Source of the DNA: an uncultured Clostridia bacterium
GTDB lineage: Bacteria; Bacillota; Clostridia; TANB77; CAG-508
Assembly (NCBI GenBank): GCA_947629555.1
Contig: CANRED010000009.1
Coordinates: 1-42,303, forward strand
Reading direction: 5' to 3'
DNA length: 42,303 nt
Part shown: positions 27,064 through 35,047 of the stretch, piece after piece
Layout of the letters: every line of letters begins with the position of its first letter
Position numbering within the stretch: the stretch's first letter is position 1
Made by a program: the position numbers and the translations under genes
Notes under the pieces: generated by a model
Told to the model about the DNA's origin: nothing
Databases searched by the model: none
What the model saw: the letters and a program-made list of their open reading frames with translations, nothing else

Positions 27064-27783
27064 CTATTTGCTTTTACTTTTAGTAGAATTTCTATCTCCA
27101 TAATAGTATGTTGTATTATACTCTTTTTGCTTAATTGGTACTTTATTTAATATAACTCCTGCTATTTTTCCACCTACATTTTCAATAGATGCTTTTACTC
27201 TTTCTAAGTCGTCCTTTTTAGTTGATTTATATGATGAAACTAAAATTGTTGTATCTGCCATTCTTGCTAAAACTATTGCATCTGTAACTAACATACATGG
27301 TGTTGCATCTAATATAATAATATCAAAAACCTCTCTTAATTTCTTTAACATTCTAGTAGTAGCTTCTGTTCCTAGTAATTCTGCTGGATTTGGAGGAACA
27401 TTTCCTGCTGGTATTACAAATAAGTTTTCTACTTCAGTTTCTTTTACATAATCTAATATATCTATATCTTCGTTTGTCCCTGTTTCATCTATTCCAGATA
27501 GAAAATTAGATACACCTGGTTTACTAGGTATTTGAAATAATGATGCAACTCTTCCTTTTCTCATATCTACATCTACTAGAACTACTTTTTTACCTGCTTG
27601 TGCAAAAGTAATAGCCAAGTTTGATGATACCCAACTTTTTCCTTCTCCAGGTTGTGTAGATGTAATTAATATTGTTTTTAAATTTTTTTGTGAGTCCATA
27701 AATAATATATTTGTTCTTAAAGTTTTAAAAGTTTCAGCAATAGGAGATTTTGGATTTCTTTGTACAATTAATTCTTTTTTCAT
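27064..27783 (-). CDS. cpsD: Capsule BY-type tyrosine kinase (CpsD/CapB)
   Basis: A 239-residue cytoplasmic kinase. Walker A is in STQPGEGKSWVSSNLAITFA, Walker A' in VVLVDVDMRKGRVASLF, and Walker B in FDIIILDATPCMLVTDA. The C-terminal tyrosine cluster (KEYNTTYYYGDR) is the autophosphorylation tail whose state governs polymerisation. It needs the membrane activator CpsC, encoded immediately upstream with a one-base overlap (TAATG). PNPAELLG is the conserved family block near residue 110. Confidence 0.94.
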   Translation of the reverse strand: MKKELIVQRNPKSPIAETFKTLRTNILFMDSQKNLKTILITSTQPGEGKSWVSSNLAITFAQAGKKVVLVDVDMRKGRVASLFQIPSKPGVSNFLSGIDETGTNEDIDILDYVKETEVENLFVIPAGNVPPNPAELLGTEATTRMLKKLREVFDIIILDATPCMLVTDAIVLARMADTTILVSSYKSTKKDDLERVKASIENVGGKIAGVILNKVPIKQKEYNTTYYYGDRNSTKSKSK

Positions 27784-28490
27784 TATCTTTTACCTCCTTT
27801 TGGATTTTTAAACTCTGCTTCATAATTTGGAATAGACGTTAAAACAAATAATCCTGTGCATTTTTCTATATCTTGCTCTGTTTTAATTGTATTATCTAAC
27901 ATATTAAATATTAAAACATACGCAACAGATATTAATAAACCTATAAAAGTAAATATTGCTATATCTTTTGCATGATTAACATTACTTGGGTTCATAGGTG
28001 GTTCTGCTTTATCTAATAAATAAACATTTTTAATATTATATATGTCCACTATTTTTTCACTAAATACTGCAGCTATTTCATTTGCTACTTTTGCTGCATA
28101 GTTTGGATCTTCATCTTTTACTTTTATTTCTATAATATCTGCATCCTTAACAGCATTTACAGATACTCTATTTTTTATTTTTTGTACTTCTGTATCTCCT
28201 AAATTTAAATTTTTAGCAACTTGTCCCAATATAACATTTCTTTTTATTAATTCGCTATATGTAGAAACTAATTTAGAATTTAATGTTAAATCTGTTGAGG
28301 TAATTCCTGCTTGAGAAGTAGTTGTTGAATTTTGTACTAATACCATACTTGTTGCAGCCGTATATGCTGGTGTAACAAAAAAATATGAATATATGGTTCC
28401 AATAATAATTAATATTAGTGTTATTAATACTATATCTGTTTTTTTACTCCAAAACAAAGAAAATAATTCTTTTAAATCTAATTCTTCCAT
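27783..28490 (-). CDS. cpsC: Chain-length regulator / kinase activator (CpsC/Wzz family)
   Basis: A 235-residue polysaccharide co-polymerase. It has a short cytoplasmic N-terminus (MEELDLKELFSLFWSKKTDI), a transmembrane helix around residues 20-40, an extracytoplasmic domain with VKDADIIEIKVKDEDP, the proline-containing DKAEPPMNPSNVNH segment before a second helix near residue 175, and a cytoplasmic tail that activates CpsD. I used the ATG at 28490 after GAGGGAG; the frame continues to 28589 through the upstream terminator, which cannot be coding. It is separated from vanZ by that terminator, so cpsC-cpsD-cpsB may form their own transcript. Confidence 0.9.
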   Translation of the reverse strand: MEELDLKELFSLFWSKKTDIVLITLILIIIGTIYSYFFVTPAYTAATSMVLVQNSTTTSQAGITSTDLTLNSKLVSTYSELIKRNVILGQVAKNLNLGDTEVQKIKNRVSVNAVKDADIIEIKVKDEDPNYAAKVANEIAAVFSEKIVDIYNIKNVYLLDKAEPPMNPSNVNHAKDIAIFTFIGLLISVAYVLIFNMLDNTIKTEQDIEKCTGLFVLTSIPNYEAEFKNPKGGKR

Positions 28491-28573
28491 GTTTATTTCT
28501 CCCTCTTCCGTAAAATTTACTTTTATATTATATATGTTACTTAAAATTTTTTCAACTATTTTTATATTAATAT

Positions 28574-28608
28574 TTAAAAAAATTTGCACCCGTAAATTTT
28601 ACGGATGC
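28574..28608 (-). terminator. Intrinsic terminator after the vanZ-like gene
   Basis: Minus strand GCATCCGTAAA pairs with TTTACGGGTGC (one wobble), followed by AAATTTTTTT. It lies between the neu/vanZ cluster and cpsC. Confidence 0.75.
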
Positions 28609-28629
28609 TTTAAATATAAAATACATGAA

Positions 28630-29124
28630 TTAGTTGTTTTCTTTCCTTTTTCCTTTTATCATTTTTATTATTTTACAAATAGCAATACAAATCAATATAC
28701 CAAATATTACACCTAAACTATCAATTAACACATCCTGCACCATGGGACCTCTTCCCGGTACAAAACTTTGATGTATTTCATCTGAAATTGCGTAAACCGC
28801 ACCCATAATAAAACTTATGCCTATTCTTTTTATTTCCTTTAACTTATATGTTTTCATTAAGGACATTAATAATAATCCAAGTAAAGCATAAATTGAAAAG
28901 TGAGCAGTTTTTCTTACTATGTGCTCTACTTTTCGTAATACTTGTTCTTTTTCTTTACTATCTAAATTTTGTATATATTTTATATTTTTAGTAATTGCTA
29001 TTGTAATTTGTTTACTTAACTTTCCAGATTTTTCTCCATTTTGGCTTGAAAAATTAAATATTACTCCAAATAAAACTAATATTATACTTAGTATTAAAAT
29101 TATTCTATATATATTTACGTTCAT
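28630..29124 (-). CDS. VanZ-like membrane protein
   Basis: A 164-residue protein of the VanZ family. It has a hydrophobic N-terminal helix, then RKTAHFSIYALLGLLLM, a helix containing GAVYAISDEIHQSFVPGRG with the conserved DExHQ motif, and a final helix (DVLIDSLGVIFGIL) followed by a lysine-rich tail. Members occur in glycopeptide-resistance clusters and widely in polysaccharide loci; the biochemical function is unsettled. It is the last gene before the terminator at 28574 and 120 nt after neuC. No resistance genes are near, so a role linked to the glycan locus is more likely than teicoplanin resistance. Confidence 0.85.
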   Translation of the reverse strand: MNVNIYRIILILSIILVLFGVIFNFSSQNGEKSGKLSKQITIAITKNIKYIQNLDSKEKEQVLRKVEHIVRKTAHFSIYALLGLLLMSLMKTYKLKEIKRIGISFIMGAVYAISDEIHQSFVPGRGPMVQDVLIDSLGVIFGILICIAICKIIKMIKGKRKENN

Positions 29125-29244
29125 AAGTTACTCCTATCATTTTTTAAGTATTATTTTTCGTCTTTTCTCTATTATAACCTTGTATCTAATAATATGTTAC
29201 TCATTTTCATAAAAAAATATTTTTTACTAACCTAATATGCAAAA

Positions 29245-30387
29245 TTACTTAATATCATAAAATTCTTTAATTGAATTTGTTTTTTTCTTTAATAACTCTA
29301 ATGTTGTTTCATATGCTCTGTTACTTGCTTTTTCTTTATAATAAGGATTTTCTAATTCTTCTTTTTTCGGTAATTGTAGCACTTTATCAATTGCATTTTC
29401 TATTTCTTTAACTTTACAATCAACATCAATAATTGAACTTCCCTTTACTCTACCTTTTTGCCTATCTCCTATATTTATAGTATAGCATCCTAATGTGGGT
29501 GCTTCTATTATTCCAGAGCTTGAGTTTCCTATCAATGCAATACCATTTTTTAATAAATAATGATAAGAATCTGGATGTAAATTTTCAAAATATATTGTAT
29601 TTTCATTTTGATTTACAAATTTATTTACTGCCATTCTAATTTGATTGGAATTAGTATCTGAATTTGTACCTAAAAATATAAATTTATAATTAGCAATATA
29701 TTTTTTTATTATACTCAACAATACATTAATTTGTTCTATTGGTTTATTCTCAGTTAATGTTTCTGGATGAAATAAAACCACAAAATATTTATTTTTTTCT
29801 AATTGTATAATTTGCTCATCTACATTATTTAAGTTAATACTTTTACAATTTTCACTACCCATTGCACCTATATAAAATACTCTATTAGGATTTTCTCCAA
29901 GTTGAATAACTCTATTTTTATACTCCTCTGTACTTGTAAAATGATATAAGCTCATTTTACTTATACAGTGTCTTATAAATTCATCATAATTACCAAGCGT
30001 TATTTCTCCACCATGAATATGTAAAATTTTTATTCTATTCATTGCAGCTGCTATAGCAACTCCTAGCATTTCATATCTATCCCCTAGAATAATGATTAAA
30101 TCATAATTATGTTTCTCAAAAAATTCTCCAAATTTATATAACGTTGCTGACATATTTTTTATAATAGTATTGATATCTGTAGAATTCATATCTAATCTTA
30201 TTTTTTCTACAATTTTAAATCCATCATTCTCTATAATATGATATCCTGTACCATATTTTTCATCTAATAATGAACCTGTTACTAATATTTCCAAATCAAT
30301 ATTTTTATTATTATTTAATAAATTCAAATAATTTCTTACTATTCCATAATCAGCTCTTGAACTAGTAACATAAGCTATTTTATACAT
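29245..30387 (-). CDS. neuC: UDP-N-acetylglucosamine 2-epimerase (hydrolysing), sialic acid pathway
   Basis: A 380-residue GT-B fold enzyme that converts UDP-GlcNAc to ManNAc and UDP, the first step of N-acetylneuraminate synthesis. Signatures are YVTSSRADYGIVRNYL, VTGSLLDEKYGTGY, IIILGDRYEMLGVAIAA, ILHIHGGEITLGNYDEFIRH, and IGNSSSGIIEAPTLGCYTINIG. The ATG has AAGGAG upstream. It overlaps the end of the acyltransferase gene by 8 bases. Together with neuB and neuA it forms a complete ManNAc-to-CMP-sialic-acid route. A legionaminic-type epimerase (GDP-linked) is the alternative, but the neu set as a whole favours Neu5Ac. Confidence 0.93.
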   Translation of the reverse strand: MYKIAYVTSSRADYGIVRNYLNLLNNNKNIDLEILVTGSLLDEKYGTGYHIIENDGFKIVEKIRLDMNSTDINTIIKNMSATLYKFGEFFEKHNYDLIIILGDRYEMLGVAIAAAMNRIKILHIHGGEITLGNYDEFIRHCISKMSLYHFTSTEEYKNRVIQLGENPNRVFYIGAMGSENCKSINLNNVDEQIIQLEKNKYFVVLFHPETLTENKPIEQINVLLSIIKKYIANYKFIFLGTNSDTNSNQIRMAVNKFVNQNENTIYFENLHPDSYHYLLKNGIALIGNSSSGIIEAPTLGCYTINIGDRQKGRVKGSSIIDVDCKVKEIENAIDKVLQLPKKEELENPYYKEKASNRAYETTLELLKKKTNSIKEFYDIK

Positions 30388-31379
30388 GTTTTTTCTCCTT
30401 TAATATTTTTTCTCTTAATATATTCTCTATTATATAGAAAATATACCCACAAGTGCAACAAATAACTATATTAACAAATATAACAATTAAATCATTATTA
30501 ACAAATTTATAAACATATTTTGATAACGTGTAATAATATACCATCTGTGTTAAAAATATGTGATAAGAAGCTTTACTAATTTTCTCTAAAATTTTGCAAT
30601 TAATTGTCACATTATTTAGTATACATATTATAATTGGTATAATATATAAATTACTAAGTATTGAAGTTCCTTTCCAATATTTTATAAATACATCACACTT
30701 GAAATATTGCACTAGAATAATATATGCAATTCCTAATAGAAATGAAATAATATAATATTTTTTCTTTATTTTTACTCTATGCAAAGCAAAAAAGCATCCA
30801 GCTGCAATTATAAACATATATCTAAAAATTAATAATCTGTAATATCCCGCTTTTAATGAAAATATATTAACACCTATTTCGTATATAATATTTAATACAA
30901 AAAATTGTATGAGACCGTGAAACCTTGTTGGTTCTATATATATATATATATATATATATTAACGGAAACAATAATATTAACTGTATCATAAGTGGGGTAT
31001 AATAACTTCCTGGACCTACTCCGCCGCATATAAAGTCTAATAAAAAATTTTTTATACCAAATGATTTATTATAAATAATTAATAGGGTTTCTTCTACAAA
31101 AAAGGCAATTAAAAATGGTAATATAAATCTAAACAATTTTTTTATAATAAGTTCCCTATTATAGCAGGATTTTAAATCATTCAACTTATGTTTTTTATAT
31201 GATAAAGCCCATAAATATCCAGACACAAACATAAAAATTGGTACTGCCATATCTATCCAAAAAGGAAAAAGTAACCATAATCTTTGAGAATCTGAAAAAT
31301 TACAATGTGTAATAATTACAAAAATTATGCAAACTCCTTTTAATACATCTATTGTATGATTTCTTTCTTCTTTATCCAT
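30380..31379 (-). CDS. Acyltransferase-3 family membrane protein, phase-variable by a (TA)12 tract, currently out of frame
   Basis: Acyltransferase-3 (OafA/NeuO-like topology) protein that would O-acylate surface glycan. The N-terminus RNHTIDVLKGVCIIFVIITHC carries the family's DxxKG and histidine; WIDMAVPIFMFVSGYL follows. The frame runs into (IY)n encoded by (TA)12 at 30935-30958, then reads RTNKVSRSH and stops. The second half (EPTRFHGLIQFFVLN onward to 30380) is intact in another frame. A tract of 10 or 13 TA units restores a protein of about 333 residues. The present allele is therefore OFF. It overlaps neuC by 8 bp, so ribosome coupling to neuC may also change with phase. Start at 31379 follows GAGGAG. 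Confidence 0.85.
30935..30958. repeat. (TA)12 simple-sequence contingency tract
   Basis: Twelve perfect TA dinucleotides inside the acyltransferase coding region. Each gain or loss of one unit changes the reading frame; by my codon count n=10 or 13 gives the full-length protein and n=12 does not. Confidence 0.9.
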
Positions 31380-31433
31380 TTCTATGTTCTCCTCTATTTA
31401 TTATTCTAAATCAATTACTTCATATAATTTATA

Positions 31434-31588
31434 TTAAAATCCTTCATTAGATAATTTATCTTCAATTATTTGTTTTAAAATTTTATATCCTTTTTCATTT
31501 AAATGTAGTCCATCATATGTATAATCAGATTTAAGATTGCCCCAATCATCATTTAGTTTGTCTGTATCAATCCATGTTACCCCCCCCC
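31434..31588 (-). other. Out-of-frame C-terminus of the NeuA-SGNH protein
   Basis: Immediately after the G9 tract a second frame encodes VTWIDTDKLNDDWGNLKSDY followed by TYDGLHLNEKGYKILKQII and stops at 31434. DGLH is the conserved Asp-x-x-His of SGNH esterases, the last part of the catalytic site begun in the first frame. A tract of 8 or 11 G joins the two. Confidence 0.85.
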
Positions 31589-32715
31589 GCAAACATTTGT
31601 TTTAGTGACATGTTTAATTCTTCTACCTTTTTATTGTTTCTATCCATTCTTCCATTAATATGTATACACGAAATAAACATTATCACTGCATTGGGTTTGT
31701 AACTTCTAATATATTTAATATTTTCCATTATACTATTATATATTTGCTCATACGAATAATTATATATAATATCATTTGTGCCATGCATCATAATATATAT
31801 ATCAGATGTACAATTTAACATCTTCTTTGATAATATTAAATCATTATATTCAAAACTTGATATTCCTCGTATAGCACAATTAATTACTTTATAATTTTTT
31901 AAATATGTAATATTCCAATCATCTAATTGAGAATGACCTACAAAAGTTATTGTTTTTTCCTTACTTTCTTTTTTTTTTAACAACTGCTCTTTTTCGTTTA
32001 TTCTATCTGTTATAGACTTAAAAAGCAAATTTTTTTTTATTCTTTTGTTCTGCATTGCAATTGCTAATTCAAAATCAATATTATCATCTATATCTATGGA
32101 ACTTTCTTTATCCATTATATAAGCCATACCATTTTTACCAAAAAAATGTTTATTTTCTAAATAATAGCCAATTTTAGAAATAAATATTGCTCCATTTGGT
32201 TCATACTCTTTTATTTTTTGTCTAGCATAATCTGAATAGTCTAAGTCAAATTTTTCCAAGCTTAATGAATTATCAATTGGCTTAATAAGTGTAGAACTTT
32301 TATGAGCTTCTGTTACACTTACCAAAGTACTTTTAGTTTCAAAATTTGCTTCAAACAATTCTATTGACTCTAAAATGTGTTTTTCTGTTCTTAAAGGAGA
32401 TGTTGGTTGTAATAAAACAAAATAATCAAACTCCTGTGTATCCATTCTAGAAAAAATTTCTTTTAATGCATCGTAAGTTGAAGCTGTATCACTTGAAGTT
32501 TCTTTACTTCTGTATATTACTTCTGCACCGTATTTTTCACTTATTTCTCCATATTCTTTTGAATCCGTTGATACAATTATTCTTTCAAAACAATTACTAT
32601 TTATTGCAGCTTCAATTGTCCATGCAATTAATGGTTTACCACACAAATTTAAAATATTTTTATTAGGTAATCCTTTTGAACCAGATCTAGCAGGAATAAT
32701 CGCAATTTTTTTCAT
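31567..32715 (-). CDS. neuA: CMP-sialic acid synthetase with C-terminal SGNH esterase domain cut short at a G9 tract
   Basis: Residues 1-220 are an N-acylneuraminate cytidylyltransferase: IIPARSGSKGLPNKNI (CTP-binding), LNLCGKPLIAWTIEAA, VSTDSKEYG, and LQPTSPLRTEKH. It activates sialic acid with CTP. After a lysine-rich linker comes a SGNH-hydrolase domain starting TITFVGHSQLDDWN, with MMHGTNDII (GxND block). Streptococcus agalactiae NeuA has the same two-domain design, the second removing O-acetyl groups from sialic acid. The current frame ends after the G9 tract as AGGGNMD, before the catalytic DxxH motif, which lies in another frame. The cytidylyltransferase half should still work. The start follows AAAGGAGGACAAAG. 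Confidence 0.92.
   Translation of the reverse strand: MKKIAIIPARSGSKGLPNKNILNLCGKPLIAWTIEAAINSNCFERIIVSTDSKEYGEISEKYGAEVIYRSKETSSDTASTYDALKEIFSRMDTQEFDYFVLLQPTSPLRTEKHILESIELFEANFETKSTLVSVTEAHKSSTLIKPIDNSLSLEKFDLDYSDYARQKIKEYEPNGAIFISKIGYYLENKHFFGKNGMAYIMDKESSIDIDDNIDFELAIAMQNKRIKKNLLFKSITDRINEKEQLLKKKESKEKTITFVGHSQLDDWNITYLKNYKVINCAIRGISSFEYNDLILSKKMLNCTSDIYIMMHGTNDIIYNYSYEQIYNSIMENIKYIRSYKPNAVIMFISCIHINGRMDRNNKKVEELNMSLKQMFAGGGNMD
31580..31588. repeat. Homopolymer tract of nine C (G9 on the coding strand)
   Basis: Nine consecutive C on the plus strand in very AT-rich DNA, inside the neuA coding region. Length changes by slippage would switch the SGNH esterase tail on (8 or 11) or off (9, 10). 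Confidence 0.9.
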
Positions 32716-32735
32716 CTTTGTCCTCCTTTTTACAA

Positions 32736-33767
32736 TTATTCTTCATTTTTAAAATAAGATGATTTTATTAATTCATCCTCTTCAAAATCATATTCAGCTT
32801 GTTTTCCTATAATTTCATGCCAATACATTGGCGAAATACCACTTCCTGGTCTTTTGCATATTAAATTATCCTCTGTAAAAATTTCACCTTTTTTTATTTT
32901 CTTTTTAGCAATAATCGATTTTCTTGCAATCTTCTTATTTTTTGCTTCTGATGTAGTTACTTTTTTAATTCCAGTACCATAAATAATTTCTGCACGTTTT
33001 ACATTTTCAACTAGTTCTTTTAGTTCCTGTGGTGTAGCAGATGCTTTGTGGTCCGGACCAGGGAAATTTTTATCTAGAGTAAAATGCTTTTCAATAAAAC
33101 TTATTCCATATGAAACTGCCATAATAGCTCCAATGCATCCAACACTATGATCAGAAAAACCAATTTCATAATTTGGAAAATGTTCTTGTAAATCTTGTAT
33201 TGCACTTATATTTACATCTTCATCAGGTGTTGGATATTCTGTATTACAGTGTAAAATAATTATTCTATTTTTCTTCTTACTTTGTAATATTTCAATTGCT
33301 TTTTTTATTTCTTCTATTGTTGACATACCTGTTGATAGAATAATAAGTTTATTCTCTATTTCAATAGAACCTATTTTTTCTAAATATGGTAAATTAGTAA
33401 TTTCTCCTGATGGAATTTTCCATATTTTTTGCTTTTCTTTCTCTAAAAATGCTATTGATTCAAAATCAAATGCTGTTGAAAACACTTCCAAGCCTAATGA
33501 TATAGCATAGTCTCTTAAATACAAATAATCTTCATGACTTAATTCTAACTTTCTTGTCATTTCCAATTGACTTTCATTTTCTCCAGTAGTTCTCTTTTGG
33601 TATTCAGCCTTATCTGCATATTTTGATATTAATAATGATGAATTAAATGTTTGAAATTTTACAGCATCTACTCCACACTTTTTGGCTTCATCTACCATTT
33701 TTTTTGCAAGTTCTTTACTTCCATTATGATTACATCCAATTTCTGCTACAATATATACCTTTTTCAT
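32736..33767 (-). CDS. neuB: N-acetylneuraminate synthase
   Basis: A 343-residue enzyme condensing ManNAc with phosphoenolpyruvate to N-acetylneuraminic acid. The TIM barrel opens with VYIVAEIGCNHNGSKELAK, and contains DAVKFQTF, LILSTGMSTIEEIKKAIE, ILHCNTEYPTP, and IGFSDHSVGCIGAIMAVSYG. FTLDKNFPGPDHKAS is the substrate loop. The C-terminal SAF/antifreeze-like domain (RKSIIAKKKIKKGEIFTEDN, KRPGSGISP) is complete. It starts with ATGA overlap to the acetyltransferase upstream and lies 20 nt before neuA. Confidence 0.95.
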   Translation of the reverse strand: MKKVYIVAEIGCNHNGSKELAKKMVDEAKKCGVDAVKFQTFNSSLLISKYADKAEYQKRTTGENESQLEMTRKLELSHEDYLYLRDYAISLGLEVFSTAFDFESIAFLEKEKQKIWKIPSGEITNLPYLEKIGSIEIENKLIILSTGMSTIEEIKKAIEILQSKKKNRIIILHCNTEYPTPDEDVNISAIQDLQEHFPNYEIGFSDHSVGCIGAIMAVSYGISFIEKHFTLDKNFPGPDHKASATPQELKELVENVKRAEIIYGTGIKKVTTSEAKNKKIARKSIIAKKKIKKGEIFTEDNLICKRPGSGISPMYWHEIIGKQAEYDFEEDELIKSSYFKNEE

Positions 33768-34362
33768 ATAATGCCCCTTTCGTTTTTCTCTATAAACTTT
33801 TCTGGATCATAAAACAATTCAATATTTTCTTTAATTTTTTTATCATCCCATTTAACCCAATCTATTTTTATTAATTTTGATATTAAGTTCTCATTAAATC
33901 TATATTTTATTAACCTAGCTGGTACCCTCTTAGAACCGCATAGGGTTGCACGTTTTTTGTTACTACAGCACCTGCTCCAATTATGGCACCTTTTCCAATT
34001 TTTACTCCAGGAAGTACTATTGAATTTGCTCCAAGCCATACATCATCTTCTATTACTACTGGTTCTTTTTGTAATATTTCTATGTCTTTATCAATAAAAC
34101 CACGTGAAGAATAATATAAAAAAGGATTAGTAGATATAAAATTAGTTGGATGGTTCATTGAACCTATTTTTACTCCAGGTGCTATGCTACAAAAAGCATC
34201 TATTTTTGTGCCTCTAGCTATGCTTGATATACTATATCCATATGTATATTTACCAATTTCAATATCATATTTATTTTTGATAAATTTTCTTTTATATTTA
34301 CTATCTTTTGAATCTATTTTAGATATAATAGAAAAAATAACTTTTTCTATAAATTTTCTCAT
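33764..34362 (-). pseudogene. Left-handed beta-helix acetyltransferase, frameshifted near its end
   Basis: A hexapeptide-repeat O-acetyltransferase (maltose/CatB-like). KIGSMNHPTNFISTNPFLYY, VVIEDDVWLGANSIVLPGVK and IGKGAIIGAGAVVTKNVQPY are typical of xenobiotic/polysaccharide acetyltransferases. The frame goes astray at about 33924-33930 (CTA-AGA-GGG-TAC), ending as LRGYQLG. The rest (VPARLIKYRFNENLISKL onward) continues in a different frame to 33764. A missing G in GGGG is the simplest cause; unlike the other broken genes in this window, no in-frame CGG is involved. ATGA overlaps link it to neuD upstream and neuB downstream, so it belongs to the operon. Only the C-terminal 50 residues are lost, so partial function is possible. 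Confidence 0.8.
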
Positions 34363-34991
34363 CCTAACATTGCTCCTTCTTTTATTATTTTTGCTGGAAC
34401 TCCAGCAACAGTAACATTATCTCCTACATTTCTAATTACAACTGCACCTGCTCCAACTGTTGACCAAGCACCTATTGTTAATTGACCAATTGTAACTGAT
34501 GAACTACCTATAAAACTGCCATCTCCTACAACAACATCTCCATTTATAACCATATTAGTAGATAAATTGCAATGATTTCCAACTTTACAGCCATGTTCTA
34601 CCAAAGCTCTTGTATTAATTATTGTATTGTCTCCTATAATTGCCTTACTATTTACTACAGCAAACTTTCCAACAAAACAGCCTGTCCCAATAGTCGCATT
34701 TTTAGAAACAATTGAAGATTTATCTATTACATTAATTAATTCCAAATTATATGATTTTAATTTATCAAACCAGTATTTTCTTCTTTTGTTATTTCCTATC
34801 GCTATAAAATAACAATACTTTTCTTTATCTTTTATACTTTCTAAAGAATTAGCAATAATACTTATTCCTAAATGTTCCTTTTTCTTAGAAAATTCATCTA
34901 TAAAGCCTTCAACTTCATATTTAGAATAATCAATAGAGTCAAGAACTGATTTTGCATATCCACCTGCCCCAATAATTATTAACTCTTTCAT
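34359..34991 (-). CDS. neuD: Sialic acid O-acetyltransferase (NeuD/PglD family)
   Basis: A 210-residue protein with an N-terminal Rossmann-like domain (LIIIGAGGYAKSVLDSI) and a left-handed beta-helix of hexapeptide repeats (IGTGCFVGKFAVVNSKAIIG, VEHGCKVGNHCNLSTNMVIN) ending in VAGVPAKIIKE. The catalytic histidine should be in EHGCKVG. In S. agalactiae NeuD acetylates sialic acid and NeuA reverses it, so its presence next to the NeuA-SGNH fusion fits. It might instead act on another amino sugar as PglD does. It overlaps the next gene by 4 bases (ATGA). Confidence 0.85.
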   Translation of the reverse strand: MKELIIIGAGGYAKSVLDSIDYSKYEVEGFIDEFSKKKEHLGISIIANSLESIKDKEKYCYFIAIGNNKRRKYWFDKLKSYNLELINVIDKSSIVSKNATIGTGCFVGKFAVVNSKAIIGDNTIINTRALVEHGCKVGNHCNLSTNMVINGDVVVGDGSFIGSSSVTIGQLTIGAWSTVGAGAVVIRNVGDNVTVAGVPAKIIKEGAMLG

Positions 34992-35047
34992 ATTATATTC
35001 CCTTGCTTTCTCATTAAATTATTTCTTATTACTTTTCTTAAATTATT

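Noticed and set aside
28490..28589. N-terminal extension of CpsC
   Set aside because: It would be encoded by the intrinsic terminator upstream; a good start with ribosome site is at 28490.
28630..29124. Glycopeptide resistance determinant
   Set aside because: VanZ-like proteins are widespread and no vanHAX or regulator genes are present.
33900..33960. CGG-type frameshift in the acetyltransferase
   Set aside because: GCGGTT occurs nearby, but removing its C does not restore the frame and the zero-frame codon is GCG, not CGG.
33764..34039. Separate 91-residue protein in the acetyltransferase region
   Set aside because: Its first 40 residues are a shadow frame of the hexapeptide repeats; only the C-terminal part is genuine and belongs to the frameshifted acetyltransferase.
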